NCBI GenBank assembly: GCA_934463165.1
Contig: CAKSJG010000001.1
Location: 1 to 64,000 of the forward strand
Source of the DNA: an uncultured Clostridia bacterium
GTDB lineage: Bacteria > Bacillota > Clostridia > UMGS1810
Direction: 5' to 3'
DNA length: 64,000 bases
Shown here: positions 40,561 to 49,900 of the stretch, one piece after another
How positions within the stretch are numbered: position 1 is the stretch's first letter
How the letters are laid out: each line of letters begins with the position of its first letter
Translations under genes and position numbers: made by a program
Notes under the pieces: generated by a model
Databases searched by the model: none
What the model saw: the letters and a program-made list of their open reading frames with translations, nothing else
What the model was told of the DNA's origin: nothing

Positions 40561-42156
40561 ATGTTAAAGAAAATAACAGTGCTTGTAATGGCCTTTGTTT
40601 TGTCGCTTATGCCGGTATCGGCTTTTTGCGATGCAGGCTATGATGATGTAATACGAACTACCGCAGACTATATTATGTCTGCCGTGCCGAACCCGACTGT
40701 TGCATCCGTTGGCGGTGAATGGTCTGTAATAGCTCTTGCAAGAAGCGGACTTGATATAGATCGGGAATACTTTGATAAATACTATCAAAATGTATGTGAA
40801 TATGTTAAAGATCATAGCGGTATACTTCATGAACGCAAATATACCGAATATTCAAGAGTTGTTCTTGCTCTTACGGCCATAGGTAAAGATCCGCGTGATG
40901 TGTGCGGATATGATCTTATATCTCCGTTATGTGACTTTGATAAAATTGTTTGGCAGGGGATAAACGGTCCCGTGTGGGCGCTTATAGCCTTAGACAGCGG
41001 CAAATATGAAGTCAACGAATCCGAAATCAAAGAAAAATATCTGAAATATATTTTGTCGCATCAAAATTCTGACGGCGGTTGGTCTTTTTCGGAGGGTGAT
41101 GTATCTGATCCCGATATTACGGCGATGTCACTTTGCGCACTTTCGGGATACAAAGATAATCCTCAAGTTTCATCATCTTTGGAAAATGCACTTGAATTTT
41201 TATCATCGTCTCAAAATTCAAACGGCGGATATGTAAGCTACGGAGAGGAAAACTGTGAAAGTGCAGCACAGGTTTTGACTGCGCTTTCCGCGCTTTCTGT
41301 ATCGGTTGTTGATCCGAGGTTTGTAAAGAACGGCAAATCCGTATTTGATAATATTGTAAACTACAGCACAAAAAATGGTGGATTTAGGCATGTAATCGGA
41401 GATAACAATAATAATATTATGTCAACCGAACAAGCTCTTTATGCTATTGTTTCGGCAAACAGAGTTCAAAGCGGTAAGACATATGTTTTTGATATGAGTG
41501 ATATTTCAAATAATAATTACGAAAAAAACAATTCGCAGGATTACGGTTTGCCGGGGAAAAATCCCGCTGTGAAAAAGCGTCCGTTTATTGCTTTTAAAAC
41601 CTTTGCCGATATTTCCGAATGTGGTTCAAAAAATAAAATTGAAGCCCTTGCATCGAGAAATATCGTAAACGGAATCAACGATACCGAATTTGCACCCCAA
41701 AAAACAATAACCCGTGCCGAATTTGCTGCGCTTACGGCACGCAGTCTTTCTCTTTTTTCAAATGCAGAGAAGATTTTTGATGATGTATCCGAAACGGATT
41801 GGTTCTTTGCAAGTGTTGCGGCATCATATAAATACGGTATTATAAAGGGAGTGAGTGATAAGCTTTTTTCTCCGAACGGGCTGATAACAATGCAGGAGGC
41901 GGCTGTTATGTCTGCTCGTGCCGCTCGTCTTTGCGGTATAAACGCTTCATATACTTCCGATGATATGCGCGATATTCTATCTGTTTACGAGGATTATACC
42001 TCTGTCAGTTCGTGGGCAAAAGATTCTGTAACTTTTTGCATAGATAAGGGAATTATAGAAGCGGACGGCATGAGAATAAATCCGTGCAGCTATGTTTCAA
42101 GATCTCAAATGGCGGAGATACTGTATAACATTCTCGACAGAGCAAATCTGCTTTGA
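40561..42156 (+). CDS. SLH-anchored alpha/alpha-toroid (prenyltransferase/squalene-cyclase-like) protein
   Basis: A 531-residue exported protein. Residues 1-22 form a signal peptide (ending SAFC). Residues about 25-310 hold repeated toroid helices with terpene-cyclase/prenyltransferase beta-turn motifs: LSHQNSDGGWSFSEG and LSSSQNSNGGYVSYGE, each followed by a helix such as TAMSLCALSGY or AAQVLTALSAL. This is the fold of the alpha domain of intrinsic factor and transcobalamin. The C-terminal 190 residues contain three SLH repeats (KTFADISECG…, IFDDVSETDW…, then VYEDYTSVSSW…), which bind cell-wall polymer. GGAGG is five bases before the ATG. It lacks the catalytic Asp motif of cyclases. It is first in an operon with a DUF4430 protein and an ECF transporter. 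Confidence 0.85.
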   Translation: MLKKITVLVMAFVLSLMPVSAFCDAGYDDVIRTTADYIMSAVPNPTVASVGGEWSVIALARSGLDIDREYFDKYYQNVCEYVKDHSGILHERKYTEYSRVVLALTAIGKDPRDVCGYDLISPLCDFDKIVWQGINGPVWALIALDSGKYEVNESEIKEKYLKYILSHQNSDGGWSFSEGDVSDPDITAMSLCALSGYKDNPQVSSSLENALEFLSSSQNSNGGYVSYGEENCESAAQVLTALSALSVSVVDPRFVKNGKSVFDNIVNYSTKNGGFRHVIGDNNNNIMSTEQALYAIVSANRVQSGKTYVFDMSDISNNNYEKNNSQDYGLPGKNPAVKKRPFIAFKTFADISECGSKNKIEALASRNIVNGINDTEFAPQKTITRAEFAALTARSLSLFSNAEKIFDDVSETDWFFASVAASYKYGIIKGVSDKLFSPNGLITMQEAAVMSARAARLCGINASYTSDDMRDILSVYEDYTSVSSWAKDSVTFCIDKGIIEADGMRINPCSYVSRSQMAEILYNILDRANLL

Positions 42157-42202
42157 ATAAACAGACAAACCACAATTTTACTTGTTGCGGACGGTGAACG
42201 AT

Positions 42203-43093
42203 ATGAAAAAGCACTTAAATAAAATTTTAATATTTTTTACTGTTGCTGCCGTATTGGCAGCCGCATATTTCCTTGCGCCCGATACGTCTGTCGATAACGT
42301 AAAAAAAACCGATGAGTATTCGTACAAATCCGATTCGACAGATAAAAATACGGATAATATTTCATATTCCGATGCTGCGTCTGATTCATCGGCAGATAAT
42401 AAATCATCTGATTCTGACATCAAATCGGCCGATTCATCCGGAAATGAGTTGATTGAAGCTGCAAAACCGAATATGAATGCAGATGAAAAATTGCGTCTTG
42501 CGGCAGAAATTGCAGCATCCGAAAAGCAAAACGGTGGTACGAACGCATCCGGTGTATCGGGTGTGCAGCAACCTATAACTCCCGATGAAAGTATTGATCA
42601 GACGCAAAAAAATGCAGCCGAATCGAGTAATGAGAATATAATCCCAAATGAGCCTAACACTGCATTGACATGCAAGCTTTCCGTAAAATGCAGCACGATT
42701 TTAAATAATATGAATTTACTTGATCCCGAAAAAAGAGAGTTAATTCCGTCCGACGGTGTGATATTTTCCGAAAAAAATGTTGAATTTAATGAAGGTGAGA
42801 CGGTTTTTAATGTATTGCTTCGTGAAATGAAAAAAAATAAAATTCATCTTGAATTTGTGAAAACACCTGTTTTTAACAGTGCTTATATTGAGGGGATAGC
42901 AAATATTTATGAACTTGACTGCGGCGAGCTGTCAGGCTGGATGTACAGCGTCAACGGGAGCTTTCCGAATTACGGTTGCTCAAAATATACTTTGAAAAAT
43001 AATGATAAAATAGAGTGGGTATATACATGCAATCTCGGAATTGACGTCGGCGGTTACAATGCCTCTTTAAACGGAGGGCAAAAAGATGAATGA
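42203..43093 (+). CDS. Membrane-anchored DUF4430 (transcobalamin C-terminal-like) protein
   Basis: A 296-residue protein with an N-terminal signal anchor (KHLNKILIFFTVAAVLAAAYFL), a long Ser/Asp/Lys-rich spacer (about 30-140) that should span the wall, and a C-terminal DUF4430 domain (about 170-285: EGETVFNVLLREMKKNKIHLEF, CGELSGWMYSVNGSFPNYGCS, LKNNDKIEWVYTC). The GWMYSVNG motif is the family signature and is shared with the beta domain of transcobalamin and intrinsic factor, which covers the ligand. GGTGA precedes ATG 42203. Its end overlaps ecfT by eight bases, so it is translationally coupled to the transporter and probably acts as its external substrate-binding partner. Confidence 0.85.
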   Translation: MKKHLNKILIFFTVAAVLAAAYFLAPDTSVDNVKKTDEYSYKSDSTDKNTDNISYSDAASDSSADNKSSDSDIKSADSSGNELIEAAKPNMNADEKLRLAAEIAASEKQNGGTNASGVSGVQQPITPDESIDQTQKNAAESSNENIIPNEPNTALTCKLSVKCSTILNNMNLLDPEKRELIPSDGVIFSEKNVEFNEGETVFNVLLREMKKNKIHLEFVKTPVFNSAYIEGIANIYELDCGELSGWMYSVNGSFPNYGCSKYTLKNNDKIEWVYTCNLGIDVGGYNASLNGGQKDE

Positions 43094-43970
43094 GTTTGCA
43101 CGCTTTCACCCGATTGTTAATTTTGTTTATTTTTTATCCGTGATATGTTTTACGGTTGTTTTCATGAATCCGTATGTTTTGACAGTCAGTTTTATATCGG
43201 GATTTTCATATTCCGCAATGCTTCTCGGAAAAAAAGCCCTGAAAACAAATTTTCTGCTGATTTTTCCGCTTATGATAATAACGGCTTGTATAAATCCGCT
43301 TTTTAATCATGAGGGAATAACAATACTTGCATACTTTCCGAACGGAAATCCTCTTACGGCAGAGTCGGTTTTTTACGGCATATTTGCATCTTTGATGATT
43401 TTCTCGGTTATATGCTGGTTTTCGTGTTTTAATAAAATTATGACCTCCGATAAAATTATGTGCATATTCGGTAATATGTTGCCGTCACTTTCGCTGATAT
43501 TTTCAATGGTTTTGCGTTTTGTCCCGAAATTTAAACAGGAATTCAGGCAAATCAGGCGTGCAGAAAAATGTCTTGATAACGGAGAAAAAAAAGGAGTATT
43601 AAAAAAATTAAAGAGTAATATAAAACTGTTTTCGGTTATTATATCATACAGTCTTGAAAATTCGATAGAAACATCCGACAGCATGAAATGCCGCGGCTTC
43701 GGCTGCGCAAAGAGGACTGCATATTCTAACTATATCTTGGATAAGAGGGACTTGGCTGTTATTGGTACGGTTATTGTATTTGACGTATATACGGTAACCG
43801 GAGCTTTTTTCGGCTGTTTTCACAGCCGCTTTTTTCCCGGTTTTAAAACGGCTGATTTTTCGCCATACGGTATAAGTGTGATTATTATATATGTTCTTCT
43901 TTGCTTTTTGCCGCATGTAATTGAAATAAAGGAGGCATTAAAGTGGAAAAAATTAAGATCGAAAATTTAA
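43086..43970 (+). CDS. ecfT: ECF transporter transmembrane component (EcfT)
   Basis: A 294-residue integral membrane protein with about six hydrophobic segments (for example VNFVYFLSVICFTVVFMNPYVLTV, MIITACINPLF, IFASLMIFSVICWFS, and two at the C-terminus). The coupling-helix region includes FRQIRRAEKCLDNGE and the SMKCRGFG motif, which is the X-R-G sequence through which EcfT contacts the ATPases. It overlaps the DUF4430 gene by eight bases and the fused ATPase gene by 28. In ECF systems EcfT links two ATPases to a small S protein that binds the vitamin or metal. Confidence 0.92.
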   Translation: MNEFARFHPIVNFVYFLSVICFTVVFMNPYVLTVSFISGFSYSAMLLGKKALKTNFLLIFPLMIITACINPLFNHEGITILAYFPNGNPLTAESVFYGIFASLMIFSVICWFSCFNKIMTSDKIMCIFGNMLPSLSLIFSMVLRFVPKFKQEFRQIRRAEKCLDNGEKKGVLKKLKSNIKLFSVIISYSLENSIETSDSMKCRGFGCAKRTAYSNYILDKRDLAVIGTVIVFDVYTVTGAFFGCFHSRFFPGFKTADFSPYGISVIIIYVLLCFLPHVIEIKEALKWKKLRSKI

Positions 43971-46360
43971 CATTTTCTTATCCGAACTGTGCCGTTAATG
44001 CACTTTCTGATATTAATCTTGAGATAGGCGACGGAGAGTTTATTTTACTTTGCGGCAAATCGGGATGCGGAAAAACCACACTTCTTCGTCTCATGAAACC
44101 TCCGGTTGTACCCGGCGGCTGCATGAGCGGAAATATAACCGTAGACGGTAAAATTTTAGATGATCTCACTGCACTTGAGCAGGCGCAAAAAATAGGGTAT
44201 GTTATGCAGGATCCCGAAAATCAGATTGTGTGTGATAAAGTATGGCATGAGCTTTCATTCGGACTTGAGAATTTGTCAGTGCCAAAATCAGAAATTCGTT
44301 CGCGCGTTGCAGAAATGGCATCATTTTTCGGTATAAATAATTGGTTTCATAAAAAAGTATCTGAGCTTTCGGGCGGTCAGAAACAAATTTTGAATCTTGC
44401 TTCCGTAATGGTTATGCGTCCGTCCGTCCTTTTGCTTGACGAACCGACAAGTCAGCTTGATCCGATTGCTGCCGATAATTTTATTAATACATTAAAAAAG
44501 ATAAACCGTGAACTCGGAACAACGATTATTATGTCCGAGCACAGGACTGAAAATATTTTTTCAATTGCAGACAAGGTCTGCATTTTGCAAAGCGGGAAGG
44601 TTATTTCGTATGACTCTCCGCATGGTGTTTGCAAAATCCTTGCTGAAAATAAAAATGATATGTATTTTGCACTCCCGACTTCTGCCCGGCTTTTTTACGA
44701 ATACGGCGAAACGGGAGATTGTCCTCTTACAATACGCGGTGCAAGAGAGTGGTTATCAACGCAAAAACAGATAAATACCATCGAATGTGCTTCCGCGTCC
44801 TTGACCGAAAAGCAGGTGTGCATTGAACTTAAGGATGTTTTTTACAGATACGAAAAAAACAGTGATGACGTAATTAAAGGCTTATCGCTGAAGATTATGC
44901 AAGGTGAGATATATTCTCTTTTGGGGTCAAACGGAGCCGGAAAGAGTACTATTGCCGATATATTGGCCGGAATTAACAAACCGTACAGGGGAAAGATTAA
45001 AATCGACACTGCAAAACGCACAGCACTGCTCCCTCAGAATCCACGCTTGCTTTTTTCACAGAAGAGCGTTATGCTTGAACTTGAAAATATATTGTCCGAA
45101 GCTGACATACCGCCTGTAAATAAAAGTGACAGACTGCAAAATGTAATTAAGCTGTGTTCTCTTAAGACGCTTCTTTCAATGCACCCCTATGACATTTCGG
45201 GCGGAGAGCAGCAAAGAGTTGCATTTGCGATGATTCTTTTAAAAGATCCCGATATTATTTTGCTGGATGAACCTACCAAAGGACTTGACGCGTATTTTAA
45301 AACACATTTCGGGCAACTGCTTACACATCTGAAAAAAACAGGAAAGACAATTATAACCGTATCTCATGATATAGAGTTTTGTGCCGAATACTCAGACAGG
45401 TGTGCTCTTTTGTTTGACGGACGTATAGTTTCCGAGGATGTTCCGGGGCATTTTTTCCCGTGCAATGCTTTTTTCACAACCGCGGCAAACCGCATTTCAA
45501 AAGGGTATATAGAAAACGCAGTTTCGGAACGTGATATTTTATATGCACTCGGTAGAAAAACATCGGATTCCGTTAAAAACGATACAATGCCTTTTAATGA
45601 TGAAAATTCAAATTGCATTGCAGCATATGAAAAAAGTCCGCCCCAAAAAACTTGCGGCAGAATACGGTCAAAAAATATGATTGTTTCGGTTGCGGTGATT
45701 TTGCTGATGATCCCGCTTACCATATATCTCGGAATACATTTTCTCGGTGACAGGAAATATTACTTCATAAGTCTTTTGATTATTTTCGAGACATTGATTC
45801 CGTTTTCGCTTTTGTATGAAAGCCGCCGCCCGAAAGCAAGAGAACTTGCTGTTATAAGCGTAATGTGTGCACTTTCCGTGTGCGGAAGGATACTTTTTGC
45901 TTTTGCTCCGCAGTTTAAGCCGTCCGCTGCCGTAATAATAATAACCGGTGCCGCTTTGGGCGGAGAATGCGGTTTTCTTGTCGGTGCGCTGACAGGATTT
46001 ATATCAAACTTCTTTTTCGGACAAGGTCCGTGGACACCATGGCAAATGTTTTCTTTCGGAATGATCGGTTTTGCATCGGGTTTGTTTTTTTCATATTTTA
46101 AAAAGCTTAAAACCAAAAATGCAATGGCTGTTTTCGGCTTTGCGGCCGTTTTGGTGATATACGGAGGAATAATGAATCCTGCATCAGTTATTATGCAATA
46201 TCCCAAGCCGAATATTGCTCTCATTGCAGCGGCATATATTTCGGGATTTCCGTTTGATCTTATTCATGCACTTTCAACCATGTTTTTTATTTGGGCAGCG
46301 TCGGAACCGATATGCGACAAAATTGAGCGAGTGAAGATAAAATACGGATTTATGGAATAA
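43943..46360 (+). CDS. Fused ECF transporter: two ATPases plus membrane S-component-like domain
   Basis: An 805-residue fusion, starting with GTG after AAAGGAGG, inside ecfT. ATPase 1 (about 1-235): Walker A GKSGCGKTT (38-46), signature LSGGQ (142-146), Walker B VLLLDEPT. ATPase 2 (about 292-505): Walker A GSNGAGKST (328-336), signature ISGGE, Walker B IILLDEPT. After a polar linker, residues 578-805 form about six membrane segments with ALGGECGFLVGALTGFISNFFFGQGPWTPWQM, typical of ECF substrate-specific components, with LYESRRPKARELAVISVMCAL before it. Normally A, A' and S are separate polypeptides. The fusion would fix one S to one module, a dedicated type I-like ECF transporter. The substrate is not visible in the sequence; context suggests a cobalamin-like molecule. 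Confidence 0.9.
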   Translation: MEKIKIENLTFSYPNCAVNALSDINLEIGDGEFILLCGKSGCGKTTLLRLMKPPVVPGGCMSGNITVDGKILDDLTALEQAQKIGYVMQDPENQIVCDKVWHELSFGLENLSVPKSEIRSRVAEMASFFGINNWFHKKVSELSGGQKQILNLASVMVMRPSVLLLDEPTSQLDPIAADNFINTLKKINRELGTTIIMSEHRTENIFSIADKVCILQSGKVISYDSPHGVCKILAENKNDMYFALPTSARLFYEYGETGDCPLTIRGAREWLSTQKQINTIECASASLTEKQVCIELKDVFYRYEKNSDDVIKGLSLKIMQGEIYSLLGSNGAGKSTIADILAGINKPYRGKIKIDTAKRTALLPQNPRLLFSQKSVMLELENILSEADIPPVNKSDRLQNVIKLCSLKTLLSMHPYDISGGEQQRVAFAMILLKDPDIILLDEPTKGLDAYFKTHFGQLLTHLKKTGKTIITVSHDIEFCAEYSDRCALLFDGRIVSEDVPGHFFPCNAFFTTAANRISKGYIENAVSERDILYALGRKTSDSVKNDTMPFNDENSNCIAAYEKSPPQKTCGRIRSKNMIVSVAVILLMIPLTIYLGIHFLGDRKYYFISLLIIFETLIPFSLLYESRRPKARELAVISVMCALSVCGRILFAFAPQFKPSAAVIIITGAALGGECGFLVGALTGFISNFFFGQGPWTPWQMFSFGMIGFASGLFFSYFKKLKTKNAMAVFGFAAVLVIYGGIMNPASVIMQYPKPNIALIAAAYISGFPFDLIHALSTMFFIWAASEPICDKIERVKIKYGFME

Positions 46361-46447
46361 ATATCCTAAAAATTTAACAAAATATTATGTTATTTATTAA
46401 AAAATAGATTAAAAACATTGATTTTTCTCAAAAAACAAAGGTTTTAT

Positions 46448-46476
46448 TTGACATATTTAAATAATTGTGTTATTAT
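46448..46476 (+). promoter_or_regulatory. Promoter of hup
   Basis: TTGACA (46448-46453), 17-base spacer, TATTAT (46471-46476), 28 bases before the HU start. Confidence 0.8.
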
Positions 46477-46504
46477 AGAAAAAAACGCAAGGAGGGAAGT
46501 ACAA

Positions 46505-46777
46505 ATGAATAAGGCTGATCTTATCGCAGCTGTTGCAGAAAAAACTGATCTTTCTAAAAAAGATGCAGAAAGAAGCATTAACGCTGTTATAGACTCAATA
46601 GCAGAAGCACTTAAAGCTGATGACAAAGTATCTTTGATCGGATTCGGAAGCTTTGAAACCAAAACAAGAGCCGCACGTGAGGGAAGAAACCCGCAGACAG
46701 GCGCTAAAATCACTATTGCTGCTTCAAAAGCTATTTCTTTTAAAGCCGGAAAGGCACTTAAAGACGCCGTAAAATAA
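46505..46777 (+). CDS. hup: HU family DNA-binding protein
   Basis: A 90-residue nucleoid protein that binds and bends DNA as a dimer. MNKADLIAAVAEKTDLSKKDAERSINAV, LIGFGSFETKTRAAREGRNPQTG (the beta-arm with the intercalating Pro after NPQTG variants) and ISFKAGKALKDAVK are all typical. AAGGAGGG precedes the ATG by about ten bases. It is a single gene between its own promoter and a strong terminator. Confidence 0.97.
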   Translation: MNKADLIAAVAEKTDLSKKDAERSINAVIDSIAEALKADDKVSLIGFGSFETKTRAAREGRNPQTGAKITIAASKAISFKAGKALKDAVK

Positions 46778-46795
46778 TTTTACAGCTTATAATGT

Positions 46796-46836
46796 TACTG
46801 TCGAGTATTCATATTCGGCAGTATTTTTCTTTTTTG
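46796..46836 (+). terminator. Intrinsic terminator of hup
   Basis: A 9-bp stem with one G-U (46796-46804 with 46815-46823) and a long T-rich tail (TTTTTCTTTTTT). Confidence 0.85.
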
Positions 46837-46916
46837 TCTTCTTTTTTTGTAAAAATGTCTTGCTGATTTTGATATGTTATTATATAATATATTTGAATAA
46901 ACTCAGGAGTACGATT

Positions 46917-49900
46917 ATGAATAAGATTTATAAAGTTATCTCGGTGCTTGCAGCCGTATGTGTACTTACCGTATCTTTTTTCCCTTTGCATGTCTATCCA
47001 TCGGAAAACGGCAAAAAAGTTTTTATTAACGAATCTTGTAACGACAGATTATTAAATACCATGCGCATAAGTACAATCGGTAATGTCGAAACATATTGCA
47101 GAAATTCCGTAACGGGAGATTATGCCGCAATGTTTGCCAAAGAAAAAGACAGTGAATCTCCTTCGCAGCTTATGTTTAAATTTGATTGCGAAAATAAGCT
47201 TGTTTTGGAATTGGATGTGTTTTTGTGCAGCGGCGGCGAAGGCGCAGCGCATATGTTTTTGCTTCATTCACCTGACGGAGTATACTCGCGCAGTCTTTTG
47301 CTAAAGAGTGATGGTTCTCTTTTGGCGGGCAGCAATCAGACATTAGCCGGAAATATTCCGACGGATACATGGGTTACTCTGTCTGCAGTATTTGATTTTG
47401 ATTTGCAGACATTTGATTTGTACATTAACGGTAAGAAAATCAAATCGTCTCTCGGTTTTCACCGTGAAATTCACTCAGTTGATTCATGGTATATAGGCTG
47501 GCCTGGCGGTGGTGAGGGTGCATCATATTCAGGCGCAATATATGCCGATAACTTTAAGGCTTATGAGGGAGATGCAATTCGTGATATATCGGATGCGGAT
47601 CCCGAATATGCATTTAACACTATGGAAGCGGGTTACGTACTGCTGAAATCCTCCGTTGCCTTTAACTATGCTTCTCAAAGAATATTTTCATACGGTAATG
47701 AACTTAATCATGCAGATTCAATTAAAAAATCGAACGGCAAGTTCTATGCTTCTTCATATGCAATATCAAAATCATTGGGTGTGAATGTAAGCGTTAAAAA
47801 TTCAGCTGTCAGTGTGAACGGAAAGGCAATTGATGATTGTATCATTTCGGATGAATCTTACTTTTTATCGGTAAAAGAAGTCGCGTCAGCTCTTTCTATG
47901 TATTACTGTGCGGATTATGACAGAAATTTCTGCATAATAACCGATAAAAAAACAGACAGTACATCAGCGGCTTTTTTAGATGCTTCGGATATCACATTAT
48001 ATAATTTTTGCACTCCTGCAGAGGTACGCAGCAAATTTTCAAAAAAATCTCCTTCACATCCTTATGTACTTATTGACAGCTCCGATGTTGATTCTATGAA
48101 AAAATATTACGGAAGCGACACTGTTTTTACATATTGGGTAAACACCGTTATTTCTGATTCTGACAAAATACTTGGTGAAGATACCGCAAAATATTTGCCG
48201 GCGGAAGATACAGGTCAGCTTCTTGCTCAATCAAGACTTGCTCTGAATAGGGTACTGTCTTTGGGTGTATCTTATTTTATAACGGAAAAGGCGGAATATT
48301 ACAGCCGTGCGCTTAAGGAACTGAAGGCTGTGTGTGAATTTCCGGATTGGAATAACAATGTACACTATCTTGATACGGCAGAAATGGCTGCCGCTGTTTC
48401 CGTTGGATATGATTGGTTTTATGATTGTATGACCGATTCCGACAGAAAATATTTTGAAGAAAAGCTGTATTCGTATGTGCTTATTCACAGTCATCGAATA
48501 TACGAGGGTAACGGTACGGGAATATCGTGGTTTTGGGCTAAAAGTAAACATAACTGGTGTGCCGTATGTAACGGTGGTACAGTTATGGCAGCGTGTGCTG
48601 TGTTTGATAAATATCCCGAAATTTGCTCGGATATTATATCATATTCGCTTAAATCGGTTGCCGATATGGCACGCACTGCGTATCCGGACGGCGGATGGGA
48701 AGAGGGAAGCGGTTACGCCGTTTATTGCATGAAATACGTTTCGTTTATGAATAATACTCTTAAAAACACCCTCGGGACCGATTTTAATTTACTGCTCGGT
48801 TTTTACGGGATATGTGATTTCCTTATGTCGATTGACGGTCCGGGCGGTTCGTTTAACTATCATGATTCTTATCCTGAGCATGCAATGTGTGAAATAAACG
48901 GCTCGCTTTCGCGAATGTTTGACAGAACAGATCTTATTTATGCGCGAATAAACGCAATAGATTCTTTCGGACTTGATATTTCTCCGCTTGATGTTATATA
49001 CTATAAACCGATTGATGAATGTGCAAAAATAAATACACCGGCTGATATGTTTTTCAGAGGAAATGATGTTGCATTCATGCGGGGCAGCTTTAATGATGCC
49101 GGCTCGGTATTTGCGGCAATTCAGGCAGGGTATCCGATATGCGGTCATTCTCATTTAGACGGCGGAACGTTTACGGTTGATATGCTCGGCGAAAGATGGG
49201 TTCACAGTTTGCCTCAGGATTCATACGGGCTTGACGGTTATTTCGGTACAACCGAAACCAGGTACAGTTACTACCGCACAAGAACCGAATCCGAAAACTG
49301 CTATGTTATAAATCCGTCCGACGGAGGATACGGTCAAAATATAAATAACAATGTTTATATCACAAATTTTGAATCGGGAATTAATACCTCATACGCAATT
49401 GTTGATCTTACGCCCGCGTATGATAAAGATGTTCTTTCGGCAAAACGTGGCCTTCGGCTTACGGATAATAAAAATTCCGTTGTACTGCGCGATGAAATAA
49501 CTTTCAGCAAAGAATCAAACGAATTATACTGGTTTATTAATCTTTCACGAAATGCACAGGTTGATATTTCGAATGACAAAAAAGTGATAATTACAAATCC
49601 GTCGGGTAAATCACTTGAACTTTTATTTGATATAGACGGTTTTGACAGCTTTGATATTTCTGTTATGGATGCCGTGCCGCTTCCTTCATCTCCGAATCCC
49701 GCCGGTCAGAATAAAAACTCAGGACTTAAAAAACTTGCCGTTCATGCATTTGGCAGCGGAAAAACATATATAAATGTTCGTTTTTTTGATCCGAACGGAA
49801 AATATGCTCATTTTGAATATGACAGCACTGAAACACTGGAGTCGTGGGTTAATCATGAAAAGCTGATACCCATTGATATAAAATGCGGTAAGGATGCCTC

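Noticed and set aside
40561..42156. Squalene/hopene cyclase or prenyltransferase enzyme
   Set aside because: Only the toroid repeats are present, with a signal peptide and SLH anchor; the catalytic DxDD or zinc motifs of those enzymes are missing.
45364..46224. Antisense open frames of 119 and 154 codons across the fused ECF gene
   Set aside because: The plus-strand frame carries complete ATPase motifs and membrane helices; the antisense products do not resemble proteins.
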